A DNA stretch of 64,000 bases from Proteus cibi (GCF_003144405.1 NZ_PENW01000010.1:1-64000), one strand, 5' to 3'. Counted from the first letter of the stretch, positions 28,894-40,181 are shown. Notes: a model not told the origin generated them from the sequence alone. Program-made: numbers and translations.

Positions 28894-29523
28894 ATGAAAA
28901 ATATTGTCGTCCTCATCTCAGGAAACGGCAGCAACCTACAGGCGATTATTGACGCCTGTAGGACAAATAAAATCACGGGTAATGTGGTTGCTGTCTTAAG
29001 TAATAAAGCTGATGCATATGGTCTTGAACGGGCAAAGCTTGCTGATATTCCAGCTTATTTTGTTGATCCGGCTCTATATCATGACAGAGCTGACTACGAT
29101 AGTGCATTAATTGAACAAATCGATGCTTATAAGCCCGATATTGTGGTTTTAGCTGGTTTTATGCGTATTTTATCGCCTGGTTTTGTAACGCATTATCAGC
29201 ATAAGTTATTGAATATTCATCCTTCTTTGCTTCCTAAATATCCCGGATTACATACTCATCGCCAAGTTTTAGCGAATAAAGACTCTTTTCATGGTGTTAC
29301 CGTCCATTTTGTTACAGAAGAACTTGATGGAGGTCCCAAGATTATTCAAGCCTGTATTCCTGTTTTACCGGATGATACAGAACAATCATTACAAACAAGA
29401 ATACAAGCGGAAGAGTATCGAATCTATCCATTAGCGATCAGATGGTTAGCTGAAGATCGATTAAAAATGAAGAATAATCAAGCCTTTCTCGATGACATTG
29501 CGCTTTTCGACAACCTTGGCTAA
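28894..29523 (+). CDS. purN: phosphoribosylglycinamide formyltransferase PurN
   Basis: GAR transformylase using 10-formyl-THF, third step of purine synthesis. The 209-residue protein has the family N-terminus KNIVVLISGNGSNLQAIIDAC and the catalytic region with NIHPSLLPKYPGLHTH (about 106-121, catalytic His and the preceding Asn) and the aspartate in ELDGGPKIIQA (about 141-151). It is 13 bases after purM and ends at a hairpin terminator 18 bases downstream. Confidence 0.97.
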   Translation: MKNIVVLISGNGSNLQAIIDACRTNKITGNVVAVLSNKADAYGLERAKLADIPAYFVDPALYHDRADYDSALIEQIDAYKPDIVVLAGFMRILSPGFVTHYQHKLLNIHPSLLPKYPGLHTHRQVLANKDSFHGVTVHFVTEELDGGPKIIQACIPVLPDDTEQSLQTRIQAEEYRIYPLAIRWLAEDRLKMKNNQAFLDDIALFDNLG

Positions 29524-29540
29524 CTATTTCATTTAAGATA

Positions 29541-29582
29541 AAAAGTCACATTGTGCTACACTGTAGCCCACGTGACTTTTTT
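29541..29582 (+). terminator. terminator of purMN
   Basis: Outer arms AAAAGTCAC and GTGACTTTT with an inner stem GCTACA/TGTAGC, followed by further T residues. It lies 18 bases after the purN stop. Confidence 0.8.
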
Positions 29583-29628
29583 GTGTCACCCTTTTCTCTT
29601 TTTATTCAATGCATTCACCGAGGTGCTT

Positions 29629-30219
29629 ATGTCCGGTGGTAAGAAAGTTCCACCTATAAAATTACGTCCTCTCGAACGAGAAGATCTCTCTTTTGTCCAT
29701 CAACTTGATAATAATGCCAGCGTTATGCGCTATTGGTTTGAAGAGCCTTATGAGGCGTTTATCGAGTTAAGTGACCTTTATGAAAAACATATTCACGACC
29801 AAAGTGAACGCCGTTTTATTGCCGAAAGTGACGGCACTAAAGTTGGGCTTGTCGAGTTGGTCGAAATTGATTATGTTCACCGTCGCGCAGAGTTCCAAAT
29901 TATTATCGCCCCTGCACATCAAGGTCATGGATATGCGGCAAGGGCAGCAAAACTTGCGATGGATTATGCTTTTTCTGTACTTAATCTATACAAGCTCTAT
30001 TTAATCGTCGATAAAGAGAATGCTAAAGCGATTCATATTTATGAAAAGCTTGGCTTTAAAAAAGAAGGTGATTTAATAGATGAGTTTTTTGTTAACGGTG
30101 CCTACCGTTCTGCGATTAGAATGTGTACTTTCCAAGCACCTTATTTTGAGCAAAAAGCCAAAGAGGCAAAACCCGAAAATTTTGTTAAACCGGGTGCAAC
30201 GATTAAGCAATACGTCTGA
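29629..30219 (+). CDS. speG: spermidine N1-acetyltransferase SpeG
   Basis: GNAT-family enzyme that acetylates spermidine and spermine with acetyl-CoA, limiting polyamine toxicity. The 196-residue protein matches E. coli Spe[35 protein letters not shown] is represented at residues 9-42, the acetyl-CoA loop at [19 protein letters not shown], and [23 protein letters not shown] after it. I start at 29629, with GAGG upstream; the frame remains open to 29551 but that part overlaps the purN terminator. In E. coli speG lies elsewhere; here it is between purN and ppk. Confidence 0.93.
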   Translation: MSGGKKVPPIKLRPLEREDLSFVHQLDNNASVMRYWFEEPYEAFIELSDLYEKHIHDQSERRFIAESDGTKVGLVELVEIDYVHRRAEFQIIIAPAHQGHGYAARAAKLAMDYAFSVLNLYKLYLIVDKENAKAIHIYEKLGFKKEGDLIDEFFVNGAYRSAIRMCTFQAPYFEQKAKEAKPENFVKPGATIKQYV

Positions 30220-30265
30220 TTTATTCAGATATTAAGTTTTAACTTTAACCTTTGTTGGAGTTCAG

Positions 30266-32347
30266 ATGTCCCAGGAACGACTCTATATTGATAAAGAGAT
30301 CAGTTGGCTAGCGTTTAACGAACGTGTATTACAAGAAGCTGCTGATAAACGAAACCCGCTAATTGAAAGAGTCAGGTTTCTGGGGATCTATTCAAACAAT
30401 CTTGATGAGTTTTATAAGGTTCGCTTTGCCGATGTAAAACGCCGTATTTTAATTAATGAAGAGCGTGGCTCACGCTCTGCATCAAGCCATGCTCGCCATC
30501 TTATCAAGAAAATTCAATCAAAAGTGGCTAAAGCCGACCAAGAATTTGATGCTTTATACAATGATTTGTTACTTGAAATGGCACGAAATCAAATCTTCTT
30601 AATTAATGAACGCCAAATCTCACCGAATCAACAAATCTGGTTACGCCAATATTTCCGTCAGAATTTAAGAAAACATATCACACCTATTTTGATTAACCCT
30701 GAAACAGACCTCGTTGAGTTTCTTAAAGATGACTATACCTACTTAGCAGTTGAAATTGTGCAAGGGCAAATTATTCATTATGCCCTGTTAGAAATTCCGT
30801 CAGATAAAGTACCTCGTTTTGTTATTCTGCCAACAGACCAAGGGCGTAGTAAGAAAAAATCCATGATTTTATTGGATAATATTTTACGCTACTGTCTTGA
30901 TGAGGTGTTTAAAGGCTTTTTTGATTATGACTCATTAAGTGCTTATTCCATGAAAATGACGCGAGATGCAGAGTACGATCTTGCGACAGAAATGGAATCG
31001 AGTTTACTTGAAATGATGTCATCAACATTAAAACAACGCCTTACCGCAGAGCCTGTCCGTTTTGTTTATCAACGTGATATGCCGGATGAAATGGTGGCGT
31101 TGCTACGCAGTAAATTAGGTTTATCGAATAATGACTCCGTCATTGCTGGTGGTCGTTATCATAATTTTAAAGATTTTATTAACTTCCCAAATGAAGGCAG
31201 TAAATTTCTGTTAAATAAACCGATCCCACGTTTACGCCATATTTGGTTTGATAATTTCCGCAATGGTTTTGATGCGATACGTGAGCGTGATGTTTTGCTC
31301 TATTATCCTTATCATACTTTTGAACATGTGCTCGAATTGTTGCGTCAAGCCTCTTTTGACCCAAGCGTTATCTCAATAAAAATCAATATTTACCGTGTTG
31401 CTAAAGATTCTCGGATCATTGATTCGATGATCCACGCTGCACATAGCGGCAAACGTGTCACGGTCGTTGTTGAGCTACAAGCACGTTTTGATGAAGCGGC
31501 GAATATCCACTGGGCAAAACGTCTGACAGAAGCTGGGGTACACGTTATTTTCTCTGCTCCAGGTCTGAAAATTCACGCAAAATTATTTATCATTTCTCGC
31601 TTAGAAGATGGTGAAATTATCCGCTATGCCCATATTGGTACGGGAAATTTCAACGAGAAAACCGCGCGTCTCTATACTGACTATTCGTTATTAACTGCAA
31701 ATACTGAAATTACCAATGAAGTACGCCGCGTTTTTAGTTTCATTGAAAATCCTTATCGCCCTGTGACGTTTGAGCATTTAATGGTGTCACCACAAAACTC
31801 ACGTATCCTTTTAAATCAATTAATTACTAATGAAATTCACAGTGCCCAAGCTGGACATCCAGCAGGGATCACATTAAAAGTGAATAACTTAGTGGATGAA
31901 GAGCTCGTTAATCGCCTTTATGACGCATCAGAAGCTGGCGTAAAAGTACGATTGTTAGTCCGTGGAATGTGTTCTTTAGTCCCTAATCAACCGGGATTTA
32001 GTGAGAATATTCAGGTAACCAGTATTGTTGACCGCTTTTTAGAACACGACCGTGTTTATGTGTTTACGAATAAAGGTGATGAAAAAATCTTTCTCTCTTC
32101 TGCAGATTGGATGACGAGAAACCTTGACTATCGTATTGAAGTTGCGGTGGCTTTACTTGATCCGCAACTTAAACAGCGTGTTTTAGATATCCTAGATATT
32201 CAATTTAATGACACCGTAAAAGCACGTTATATCGATAAAGATTTAACAAATAGCTATGTTCCTCGTGGAAATAAACGTAAAATCCGTTCCCAGCTTGCTG
32301 TCTATGAATACATTAAATTGTTAGAACAACCCGATTCACGAGCGTAA
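30266..32347 (+). CDS. ppk: polyphosphate kinase Ppk1
   Basis: Synthesises polyphosphate from ATP, membrane-associated in enterics. The 693-residue protein has the four Ppk1 domains: N (1-106, with [14 protein letters not shown]-like [19 protein letters not shown]), head (107-317), and two phospholipase-D-like C domains. The autophosphorylated histidine is in [10 protein letters not shown] (about 435-440) and the second conserved histidine in LEHDRVYVF (about 592). GGAG precedes the ATG. The gene is 4 bases before ppx, the usual ppk-ppx operon, so polymer synthesis and breakdown are co-expressed. Confidence 0.97.
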   Translation: MSQERLYIDKEISWLAFNERVLQEAADKRNPLIERVRFLGIYSNNLDEFYKVRFADVKRRILINEERGSRSASSHARHLIKKIQSKVAKADQEFDALYNDLLLEMARNQIFLINERQISPNQQIWLRQYFRQNLRKHITPILINPETDLVEFLKDDYTYLAVEIVQGQIIHYALLEIPSDKVPRFVILPTDQGRSKKKSMILLDNILRYCLDEVFKGFFDYDSLSAYSMKMTRDAEYDLATEMESSLLEMMSSTLKQRLTAEPVRFVYQRDMPDEMVALLRSKLGLSNNDSVIAGGRYHNFKDFINFPNEGSKFLLNKPIPRLRHIWFDNFRNGFDAIRERDVLLYYPYHTFEHVLELLRQASFDPSVISIKINIYRVAKDSRIIDSMIHAAHSGKRVTVVVELQARFDEAANIHWAKRLTEAGVHVIFSAPGLKIHAKLFIISRLEDGEIIRYAHIGTGNFNEKTARLYTDYSLLTANTEITNEVRRVFSFIENPYRPVTFEHLMVSPQNSRILLNQLITNEIHSAQAGHPAGITLKVNNLVDEELVNRLYDASEAGVKVRLLVRGMCSLVPNQPGFSENIQVTSIVDRFLEHDRVYVFTNKGDEKIFLSSADWMTRNLDYRIEVAVALLDPQLKQRVLDILDIQFNDTVKARYIDKDLTNSYVPRGNKRKIRSQLAVYEYIKLLEQPDSRA

Positions 32348-32351
32348 TTTT

Positions 32352-33884
32352 ATGCCTTTATCACAAGATGACTCTTCACCACGTCCTTTAGAAATTGCGG
32401 CTATTGACCTCGGTTCTAATAGTTTTCATATGATAATTGCGCGTGTTGTTAATGGCGCATTACAAGTATTAAGTCGTTTAAAACAGCGAGTTTACCTTGC
32501 TGATGGACTTGATGATGATAACGAATTAAGCGAAGAAGCTATGTTACGTGGGCTCTCCGCCCTTTCTCTTTTTGCTGAAAGGTTACAGGGCTTTCCGGCA
32601 GAAAATGTCACCGTCGTAGGAACGCACACTTTACGTGTCGCCACTAATGCGAAAGTCTTTCTGCAACGAGCCAAAGAAGTCATTCCTTATCCGATTGAAA
32701 TTATTTCAGGGCATGAAGAAGCGCGACTTATTTTTATGGGTGTTGAACACACTCAATCTGAAAAAGGTCGAAAGCTTGTTATTGATATTGGTGGTGGCTC
32801 AACAGAATTAGTGATTGGTGAAAATTTTGAACCCATTTTAATCGAAAGCCAACGCATGGGTTGTGTCAGTTTTAGTCGTCAATTTTTTCCAGAACAGAAA
32901 ATTAGCGAATCTGCTTTTCGTAAAGCGCGAGAAAAAGCAGCGCGTAAAATGGAAAAAATCGCATGGCAATACAAAATGACGGGCTGGGATGTGGCTTTAG
33001 GGGCATCAGGAACAATTAAAGCGGCTCATGAGATCTTAGTTGAGTTTGGTGAAAAAGACGGTGTTATTACACCTGAACGCCTACTTATGCTCACTAAACA
33101 AGTTTTACGATTTAAGAAATTTAAAGATATCTCCCTACCGGGGTTATCCGATGAACGTAAACATGTTTTTGTACCTGGTTTAGCGATTTTATGTGGTATT
33201 TTTGATTCATTAGGATTAAAAGCCCTACACCTATCTGATGGTGCATTACGTGAAGGAGTCCTTTATGAAATGGAAGGTCGATTCCGCCATCAAGATATTC
33301 GCCAGCGCACAGCTAAAAGTCTTGCAGAGCACTATAATATCGATAGAGAGCAAGCAAAGCGCGTTCTTGAAACTATGCAATCTCTTTACACACAGTGGGC
33401 ACAGCAAAACCCAAAACTGGTTCGTCCTGATTTAGAAGCTATTTTAGTTTGGGCGGTCATGTTACATGAAGTGGGATTAAGCATAAATTTGAGTGGGTTA
33501 CATCGCCATTCTGCCTATATTCTTTCAAATACTGATTTACCCGGTTTTAATCAAGAGCAACAACTCTTATTAACCACCCTCGTTCGTTATCACCGAAAAG
33601 GGATCAAGTTAGATGAGTTGCCTAAATTTAATCTTTATAAAAAGAAACAGTATTTTCCACTCGTACAAATACTAAGATTAGCAACTTTACTTAATAATCA
33701 GCGACAATCGACGACAAAACCCGCCTCTTTGCGTTTAATTACAGATGAAAATCATTGGACGCTTTATTTTCCTAAAAAATATCTTTCCGATAACACATTG
33801 ATGGAATTGGATTTAGAAAAAGAGCAAGAACATTGGCAGTCAGTTCCGGGGTGGAAACTGGATATAAAAGAGGAATCTGCTTAA
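32352..33884 (+). CDS. ppx: exopolyphosphatase Ppx
   Basis: Processively removes terminal phosphate from polyphosphate. The 510-residue protein belongs to the actin-like Ppx/GppA family: phosphate-binding motifs [17 protein letters not shown] (about 16-32) and [15 protein letters not shown] (about 139-153) are visible, and a C-terminal HD-like region spans about 315-500. The length favours Ppx over GppA (about 494), and its position 4 bases after ppk supports this. It ends at a terminator 20 bases downstream. Confidence 0.95.
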   Translation: MPLSQDDSSPRPLEIAAIDLGSNSFHMIIARVVNGALQVLSRLKQRVYLADGLDDDNELSEEAMLRGLSALSLFAERLQGFPAENVTVVGTHTLRVATNAKVFLQRAKEVIPYPIEIISGHEEARLIFMGVEHTQSEKGRKLVIDIGGGSTELVIGENFEPILIESQRMGCVSFSRQFFPEQKISESAFRKAREKAARKMEKIAWQYKMTGWDVALGASGTIKAAHEILVEFGEKDGVITPERLLMLTKQVLRFKKFKDISLPGLSDERKHVFVPGLAILCGIFDSLGLKALHLSDGALREGVLYEMEGRFRHQDIRQRTAKSLAEHYNIDREQAKRVLETMQSLYTQWAQQNPKLVRPDLEAILVWAVMLHEVGLSINLSGLHRHSAYILSNTDLPGFNQEQQLLLTTLVRYHRKGIKLDELPKFNLYKKKQYFPLVQILRLATLLNNQRQSTTKPASLRLITDENHWTLYFPKKYLSDNTLMELDLEKEQEHWQSVPGWKLDIKEESA

Positions 33885-33903
33885 CAATATGATATTATAC
33901 AGA

Positions 33904-33929
33904 AAAAGACGCTAGTCAATGCGTCTTTT
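33904..33929 (+). terminator. terminator of ppk-ppx
   Basis: Arms AAAAGACGC and GCGTCTTTT (9 bases, perfect) with an 8-base loop. Confidence 0.8.
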
Positions 33930-34116
33930 GTTGCATCTATCATACAACAACTATCACATAACAACATAGGTTTGATTTGTGACCATAATATGAACATCAC
34001 CAACGCAATATTGTTCAAGATTCATATTTTTTATACGGAGAAGACCGATAATCATCCTAAAATGGAATAATTAGTGTCAATGGTTATCTCCCTCGTAAGA
34101 ATTAAAAAGGAATAAC

Positions 34117-35580
34117 ATGTCTCAAACAGCTATCAACAATGATACTGCGGCTGCCATCAATCCGTATTCACAAAAAGTGGCACACCTGCGTCAACAAATT
34201 TTGAGCATCTTTCTCGAAGATGATCATTTTGTTGAAACCGTTTTAGGTGAAGCAAGTGAAAATGATAGGCTGAGCCACCATGAACTTCATGAAAAAATCA
34301 CCACTGTTAGAGAATTACTACAAGATCTACACGCGGCAGATATTGCAGATATTCTTGAAGCCCTTCCCTATGACGAACGTCTAGCCCTGTGGCATTTGGT
34401 TGATAACAATGAACGTGGTGCTGTTTTAGTCGAAGCGTCTGTCGCCGTTTGGGACAGCTTAATTAAAGATATGACTGACCGTGAGTTATTACGATCGGTC
34501 GCCACATTACATGTGGATGAGCAAGCATACATCGCAGAGCACTTACCTCGCGATACAATGCGTCGCCTTCTTACCTATTTAGAACCAAGCCTGCGTAATA
34601 GAATAAGAGAAGTTCTTCAATATCCCAAAGACAGTGTCGGTCAGATGATGGATTTTGAGTTCGTCACTGTGCGAGGCAATGTCACGTTAAAAACGGTACA
34701 GCGTTATCTACGCCAACGAGGCTCTATTCCAGAAGCAACGGATAAAATTTTCGTTATTGATAATAAAAACCATCTGTTGGGCGAACTTCCATTAACCACC
34801 GTTTTAACGCAATCTCCGGATAAACTTGTTTCTGATGTAATGAAAACAGACACCGTTAGTTTTATGCCTGAAGAAAAAGGTGAAGATGCGGCGGGTGCGT
34901 TCGAACGTTATGACTTAATTTCAGCCGCGGTTGTTGATAGTAATGGTCTTCTAATGGGGCGATTAACGGTTGAAGATATCGTTGATAACATGCATGAAGA
35001 GAGCGATACCAATATTCGTCGTATGGGGGGTTTGAGCCCAGAAGAAGACGTCTTTGCCCCTGTTGGACAAGCCGTTAAAACACGTTGGACTTGGCTTGCT
35101 ATTAACTTATGTACCGCCTTTGTGGCTTCTCGTGTGATTGGTGTGTTTGAACATACCATTTCCCAATTAGTAGCTCTCGCTACGTTGATGCCGATTGTTG
35201 CGGGTATTGGGGGAAATACAGGTAATCAGACCATCACAATGATTGTACGTGCTTTAGCACTACATCAAATACAAACAGGTAGTTTCTCTTTCTTGATTTT
35301 AAGAGAGTTAGGTGTCGCCCTTATTAATGGTATTGTGTGGGGAGGCATAATGGGTATTGTCACCTTCCTACTCTATGGCGATATTGCTATGGGTGCGGTA
35401 ATGACAATGGCGATGGTATTAAACCTCTTAATGGCTGCCATGATGGGTGTATTGATCCCAATGACCATGATTAAATTAGGTAAAGATCCCGCGATTGGCT
35501 CAAGTGTTATGATAACCGCCATTACCGATACAGGTGGTTTCTTCATCTTCTTAGGTTTAGCAACTATCTTCTTAGTCTAA
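34117..35580 (+). CDS. mgtE: magnesium transporter MgtE
   Basis: Mg2+-gated magnesium channel of the inner membrane. The 487-residue protein has the MgtE N domain (about 45-170, with LHAADIADILEALP), a pair of CBS domains (about 175-300, DVMKTDTVSFMPEEK) and five C-terminal membrane helices (about 325-487) including the pore signature GIGGNTGNQTITMIVRALAL. AAAAAGGA precedes the ATG. It is monocistronic, between the ppk-ppx terminator and its own terminator at 35599. I looked for an M-box-type riboswitch in the 230-base leader and could not identify one. Confidence 0.95.
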   Translation: MSQTAINNDTAAAINPYSQKVAHLRQQILSIFLEDDHFVETVLGEASENDRLSHHELHEKITTVRELLQDLHAADIADILEALPYDERLALWHLVDNNERGAVLVEASVAVWDSLIKDMTDRELLRSVATLHVDEQAYIAEHLPRDTMRRLLTYLEPSLRNRIREVLQYPKDSVGQMMDFEFVTVRGNVTLKTVQRYLRQRGSIPEATDKIFVIDNKNHLLGELPLTTVLTQSPDKLVSDVMKTDTVSFMPEEKGEDAAGAFERYDLISAAVVDSNGLLMGRLTVEDIVDNMHEESDTNIRRMGGLSPEEDVFAPVGQAVKTRWTWLAINLCTAFVASRVIGVFEHTISQLVALATLMPIVAGIGGNTGNQTITMIVRALALHQIQTGSFSFLILRELGVALINGIVWGGIMGIVTFLLYGDIAMGAVMTMAMVLNLLMAAMMGVLIPMTMIKLGKDPAIGSSVMITAITDTGGFFIFLGLATIFLV

Positions 35581-35598
35581 AACACGCCCTATAACACT

Positions 35599-35634
35599 AA
35601 CGCCACTGATAATAAATGACAGTGGCGTTTTTTT
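35599..35634 (+). terminator. terminator of mgtE
   Basis: Arms AACGCCACTG and CAGTGGCGTT (10 bases, perfect), 11-base loop, followed by TTTTT. Confidence 0.9.
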
Positions 35635-35652
35635 ATGCCAATCAAACAGATA

Positions 35653-35874
35653 TTAGGCCGTTGTAGAGAGGTAATAATAGACAAGCAACAATGCAATAAT
35701 CAATGAAGTGATAAAAGTCTTTTTAACAGAAGCACTTAATAAATAACTGTCATTCTGATTGGTGTTATCAAGCATGGTTTTTAATACTAAACCACCACCT
35801 AATGCAACAATAGAAAGCGATGCGAACAACGCAATTGCAGCTAAGAGAACAGTACTCATTGAGATAGAGACCAT
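35653..35874 (-). CDS. small membrane protein of unknown function
   Basis: I do not recognise this 73-residue protein. It has two clear hydrophobic segments, about 8-32 (LLAAIALFASLSIVALGGGLVL) and 53-70 (FITSLIIALLLVYYYLST), joined by a polar loop with DNTNQNDSY, so a two-helix inner-membrane hairpin is likely. GGAGG lies 6 bases before the ATG, which supports translation. It is convergent with mgtE and divergent from the 36646 transporter. No cysteines, charged clusters or motifs hint at a role. Confidence 0.6.
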   Translation of the reverse strand: MVSISMSTVLLAAIALFASLSIVALGGGLVLKTMLDNTNQNDSYLLSASVKKTFITSLIIALLLVYYYLSTTA

Positions 35875-36645
35875 AAACCCTCCGATATATCAATTGACTG
35901 ACTGATGTAATTATAACCGATGATCGTTTTTTTGATGCCTATTTTTGTTTTTATTTTTAACCCAACCGCAAAACTCAAAAAAACCACATAATGCATAAAA
36001 ATACCAAAATAAAATTATCATTTGTATTTTGATTAACTTTGAATTTCATAAATCACACAAAATACGCAATTTGATTTCAACAAGCCGATATTTAACATAT
36101 AGTGGAATATTCTAATAATTCATTTTCTATCAGATCATATCTTTCATTATAAACACGATTAGCTTTATTAATTATCTAGTAATAACTTTATTTATGGAAA
36201 ATAATAAATTAAATTATTACTTAATTTTTTATTTCCAATATTTATTGGAGTTTGAATAAATATATTCGACATTCAACCTTTGTTATTAAAAAACACAAAA
36301 TTATCACTCACTTTTAATACATAAAATATATTTATTATATAATGATAAAAATTGAAATTACGGCATTTAACTTCAATTAATTGAAATTTAATAGTAAACA
36401 AACCCACAAAAATAACAAAACCAAGTTAATTATGTTATTTTAATTTCATCCACTTACATTATTCAGAGCTTCCTGTTATAACTTAAACCATCATCACAAT
36501 TTTATTCTTTCTTGCATAAATAGCCTTTAAATAGCCTTTTGCTGTTATTTAATTTCACTCTATTTTATTTGCTAATTTAAAAAGGATCTCATTGTGATCT
36601 TATTACTTATTATTTTTATCACGATGATTATTATAGGTTGTTATT
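35875..36645. other. long AT-rich intergenic region upstream of an MHS transporter
   Basis: About 770 bases, among the most AT-rich in the window, with no credible gene. A 14-base perfect palindrome TTCAATTAATTGAA lies at 36372-36385, which may be chance in such sequence. The promoter of the downstream transporter is expected here but not identified. Confidence 0.45.
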
Positions 36646-38019
36646 ATGACATCACAATCACACTCCACTCAGCCGTTGAGTCAACCTACGGCAAGACCAT
36701 TGAACCGCAACGACTATAAAACGTTGGGTTTATCCTCACTAGGGGGAACATTGGAGTTCTATGATTTCGTGATCTTCGTATTCTTTACGAAAACATTGAG
36801 CCACTTGTTCTTCCCCGGTGATAACGCCTTTATTGCACAAATGCAGACATTAGGTATTTTTGCCGCCGGTTATCTTGCTCGCCCTTTAGGTGGCATTATT
36901 ATGGCACACTACGGGGATATTATTGGACGTAAACGCATGTTTACCTTAAGTATCTTCTTAATGGCTGTACCAACATTAGTTATTGGTTTATTACCTACTT
37001 ATGCCAGTATTGGTATTGCAGCACCATTATTGTTGTTATTAATGCGCATTATGCAAGGCGCGGCGATTGGTGGTGAAATGCCAGGGGCTTGGGTGTTTAT
37101 TGCAGAACACACGCCAAAACAACGTTATGGCTTAGGCGTAGGAACATTAACCTCGGGCATTACAGGCGGTATTTTATTAGGTTCAATCGTGGCGATTATC
37201 GTTCAACGTAGCTATACCGCCCAAGAAGTGAATGATTTTGCATGGCGTATTCCCTTTATTTTAGGGGGGGTTTTTGGCTTAATCTCTGTTTACTTACGTC
37301 GCTTTTTACAAGAAACCCCTATCTTTAAAGAGATGGCGGAGAAAAAAGCGTTAGCACAAGAAATGCCCGTGGTTTCCGTTATTAAAAATCATAAACAGGC
37401 GTGCTTGATTACAGCGGCATTAACATGGTCTTTATCAACCGCTATTGTTGTCACCATTTTGATGACACCTGGAGTCATTGTTGAAGGGATCTATAAAATT
37501 GATAGAACGACGTCATTAGAAGCGAACTGTGTTGCAACATTAACCTTAACCTTAGGTTGCATATTCTGGGGCTGGATTGGTGACAAATTAGGAACACGTG
37601 CATCAATGACATTATCATGGGGCGGGTTAATTGTGACCGCATTCCATTTTTATGGCAGTTTAGATGCAACAATGTCCGGTTTCCAATTGGCATTTAACTA
37701 TGGTTTGATGGGCTTTTTTGTTGGTGCGATTGCAACTACACCTATTGTTAGTACAAGAGCATTTCCACCATCAATTCGTTTTTCTGGTTTGTCTTTCGCT
37801 TACAATATGGCTTATGCCTTGTTCGGTGGCTTAACGCCAATGTTAACAGGAATATGGTTAGAAAAAACCGCCATGGCGGGTGCTTATTATGTTGCTGGTG
37901 TTTCTGCTTTAGCTATCGTCGTTGCATTCTTACCTTTAGCTTATAAAGGCTGGACGGCAGTAACCCCCAAAGTGAGAGAGAAAGAAGTTGCATTACAAAT
38001 TGATAAAGTCGTTAATTAA
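36646..38019 (+). CDS. metabolite:H+ symporter (MHS) family MFS transporter
   Basis: A 457-residue major facilitator protein with 12 expected helices. The segment LGGTLEFYDFVIFVFF near residue 32 and the loop HYGDIIGRKRMFTLSIFLMA (about 88-107) place it in the MHS family with ProP, CitA, ShiA and YdfJ. WRIPFILGGVFGLISVYLRRFLQETPIF is also typical. The family imports osmolytes, citrate, shikimate and other organic acids by proton symport, but the substrate here is not decided by sequence. It has no close partner genes, a very long AT-rich upstream region and its own terminator. Confidence 0.85.
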   Translation: MTSQSHSTQPLSQPTARPLNRNDYKTLGLSSLGGTLEFYDFVIFVFFTKTLSHLFFPGDNAFIAQMQTLGIFAAGYLARPLGGIIMAHYGDIIGRKRMFTLSIFLMAVPTLVIGLLPTYASIGIAAPLLLLLMRIMQGAAIGGEMPGAWVFIAEHTPKQRYGLGVGTLTSGITGGILLGSIVAIIVQRSYTAQEVNDFAWRIPFILGGVFGLISVYLRRFLQETPIFKEMAEKKALAQEMPVVSVIKNHKQACLITAALTWSLSTAIVVTILMTPGVIVEGIYKIDRTTSLEANCVATLTLTLGCIFWGWIGDKLGTRASMTLSWGGLIVTAFHFYGSLDATMSGFQLAFNYGLMGFFVGAIATTPIVSTRAFPPSIRFSGLSFAYNMAYALFGGLTPMLTGIWLEKTAMAGAYYVAGVSALAIVVAFLPLAYKGWTAVTPKVREKEVALQIDKVVN

Positions 38020-38048
38020 AATCGACTCATTATCAATATCTCCTGTTC

Positions 38049-38080
38049 AATACAGCTCCTTGATAGGAGCTGTATTTTTT
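38049..38080 (+). terminator. terminator of the MHS transporter gene
   Basis: Arms AATACAGCTCC and GGAGCTGTATT (11 bases, perfect), 6-base loop TTGATA, followed by five or more T residues. Confidence 0.9.
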
Positions 38081-38093
38081 TATATACAACAAA

Positions 38094-38117
38094 AAAGGAT
38101 GCCTTATGGCATCCTTT
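38094..38117 (-). terminator. terminator of dtpA
   Basis: Arms AAAGGATGCC and GGCATCCTTT (10 bases, perfect), loop TTAT, with an A run on the plus side giving a T tail to leftward transcripts; 37 bases beyond the dtpA stop. Confidence 0.85.
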
Positions 38118-38153
38118 GTTTTTCTTACATTTTTTGTTTTTTAATGGCACAAA

Positions 38154-39620
38154 TTATTGTGTCATTTTGCTTAACATAGGTGCCGTGATCAGCATTAGAA
38201 TTGCGATAACACCCGTTACAATACCGATTTGTAAAAATACACTGCTGTAAATTTCTAATGAAGCGTGAGCACTTTGTACATCTTCAGGTACTGCCATTAA
38301 ACTCGCCACTTTACCTGCAATAATTGCAGCAGCTGCCGAAGTTAAGAACCAAGCGCCCATAATAAAGCCCATTAAACGCTGTGGTACAAGTTGAGCGACC
38401 ATGGCAAGACCCAGTCCTGAAATCATTAGCTCACCAATACTTTGGAAACCATAACTTGCTACTAACCACCATGAAGACACAATACCCGCTTCATTTGCCA
38501 TGCTTGCACCCAATGGTAACACTAAGAATGCGGTCGCACTTAAGAACATCCCTACGGTGAACTTATATGGCATTGGCAGTTTATCACCCATAAAGTTATA
38601 TACAGCCGCTAAAAGTGGGCTTGCTAACATGATCCAGAATGGATTAAGTGATTGGAATTGCTCGGGTTCAACACTGAAACCTAATAGAGAATGTTCTACG
38701 TTATGGATTGCGAAGAAGTTTAAAGATGTTGGCATTTGATCATAAAGAACAAAGAATACCACTGCTTCAACCATCAGCAAGAATGCCACAATCATCTTGC
38801 GACGTGCTGCACCTTTCATCATAAAGGTTTCACGCGCAAAGATCAGGATGATACCTAATGAGATGACTGCTAAAGACCAACTTGCCACTTCATTATTATG
38901 TAACAACCACGTCGATACTGCCGTTAAAGCAACAATCCCCACCAGCGTTAACAACAATTTTGAATAATTAAGTGGTTCAAAATCCGGTCTAGAACCTTTA
39001 TCTTTGATCCAACCACGACAAACCATAAAGTTTGCTAACGTGATCAGCATCCCTACAACGCTTAATGCAAACGCAACATCCCAACCATAATTAGCCGCTA
39101 ACCATGGTGTTGCTAACATCGATAAGAACGAACCTACGTTGATAGACATATAGTACATCGTAAATGCACCGTCTAATTGTGGGTCGTCTTTCTCATAACA
39201 AGTTGCTAATAATGAAGATGGGTTAGCTTTAAATAAACCATTACCTACTGCAATCGTTGCAAGCCCCCAATAAATCACATCTTTATCGTGATCAGAGAAT
39301 GCCACCATCGCATAACCAATTGCCAGTACGATTGCCCCAAGAATAATAACCCTTTTAGTACCAAGGACTTTATCCCCAAGCCATCCACCGATAGCAACAA
39401 AACCATAAACTAATGCGGTAAATGCAGCAAAAACAGTGATAGCTTCTGCTTCACCCATGCCCAGCATTTTAACCAAGTAAACGGCCATGATCCCTTGCAG
39501 ACCGTAATAGCCGAAACGTTCCCATAATTCGATTGAGAAGATGAGATAAAACGCACGAGGCTGTTTAAATGCATTCAGGCTCGGTTTTTGTCCATCGTCA
39601 GGTGTGTTTGCAGTTGACAC
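38154..39620 (-). CDS. dtpA: dipeptide/tripeptide permease DtpA
   Basis: Proton-coupled oligopeptide transporter (POT/PTR family), inner membrane, about 14 helices. The 488-residue protein closely follows E. coli DtpA (500): [27 protein letters not shown] at the N-terminus is represented by residues 14-40 and contains the ExxERFxYYG proton-coupling motif; [13 protein letters not shown] and [14 protein letters not shown]-like [15 protein letters not shown] follow. The C-terminal tail is shorter than in E. coli. The start is GTG at 39620 with GAGG upstream. DtpB is the less likely alternative. Confidence 0.93.
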   Translation of the reverse strand: MSTANTPDDGQKPSLNAFKQPRAFYLIFSIELWERFGYYGLQGIMAVYLVKMLGMGEAEAITVFAAFTALVYGFVAIGGWLGDKVLGTKRVIILGAIVLAIGYAMVAFSDHDKDVIYWGLATIAVGNGLFKANPSSLLATCYEKDDPQLDGAFTMYYMSINVGSFLSMLATPWLAANYGWDVAFALSVVGMLITLANFMVCRGWIKDKGSRPDFEPLNYSKLLLTLVGIVALTAVSTWLLHNNEVASWSLAVISLGIILIFARETFMMKGAARRKMIVAFLLMVEAVVFFVLYDQMPTSLNFFAIHNVEHSLLGFSVEPEQFQSLNPFWIMLASPLLAAVYNFMGDKLPMPYKFTVGMFLSATAFLVLPLGASMANEAGIVSSWWLVASYGFQSIGELMISGLGLAMVAQLVPQRLMGFIMGAWFLTSAAAAIIAGKVASLMAVPEDVQSAHASLEIYSSVFLQIGIVTGVIAILMLITAPMLSKMTQ

Positions 39621-40181
39621 TAAAAACCTCTAATTATTCTATTACGCCTTTATAGTTAGGCTGATTTTTACAAAAATGTCGTTATTCAAGACAGAGTTAA
39701 AGCTCGGTGAATTTCATACTGGATTGTTATTCTTTGAAAAGAGTTCAACGCAGAGAAAAACAAGTTTGGCATTCTATCACTGGAAAGAATAATTATCTAA
39801 GAATTATAACTAACTATTGCGTTTTATCATAGTTACAGGCATTTGTACAAAATAGTTATGCGGTTAAAAAAACATCAAGCAAAATAACTTACTGATAATA
39901 AATAAATTATTTTCCACTTAATTATCCCTATATAAACAATTAAGCTACGCTACTGCTTAGCGCTAATTTGCTAAATGAGTTCGTATTGAATAACAATGAT
40001 AGAATAATGCCAGTAGCAATTTGTTTTAATTGATTAAAATAACGCCAATAAAACACATTCCTTGACTTAATTTCCATATTTCCTCCATTTTTAACTGTGA
40101 AGAAACAGGTAGAATGTCACCATTCCAGATTTTCATTTCAGTATTTCTGATTAGCTAGTTGCCAGTGGGATCACAAAAGTA
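39621..40181. other. divergent intergenic region between dtpA and mdtA
   Basis: About 560 bases without a gene. It carries both promoters. Near mdtA, a BaeR-like site (40078-40095) is followed 15 bases later by a -10-like TAGAAT at 40111-40116. The dtpA side shows no element I can name. Confidence 0.5.
40078..40095 (+). promoter_or_regulatory. BaeR-like box upstream of mdtA (candidate)
   Basis: ATTTCCTCCATTTTTAAC matches the E. coli BaeR box consensus as I recall it (TTTTTCTCCATDATTGGC) at 13 of 18 positions, including the core CTCCAT-like CTCCAT. It is placed over the expected -35 of a promoter with TAGAAT at 40111. The site match is seen; BaeR control is inferred. Confidence 0.42.

Noticed and set aside
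33930-34116. Possible Mg2+ riboswitch in the mgtE leader
   Set aside because: No M-box core sequence or suitable stem pattern was found in the leader.
36372-36385. 14-base palindrome TTCAATTAATTGAA
   Set aside because: It is made almost wholly of A and T in a very AT-rich gap and has no supporting promoter context, so chance is a fair explanation.
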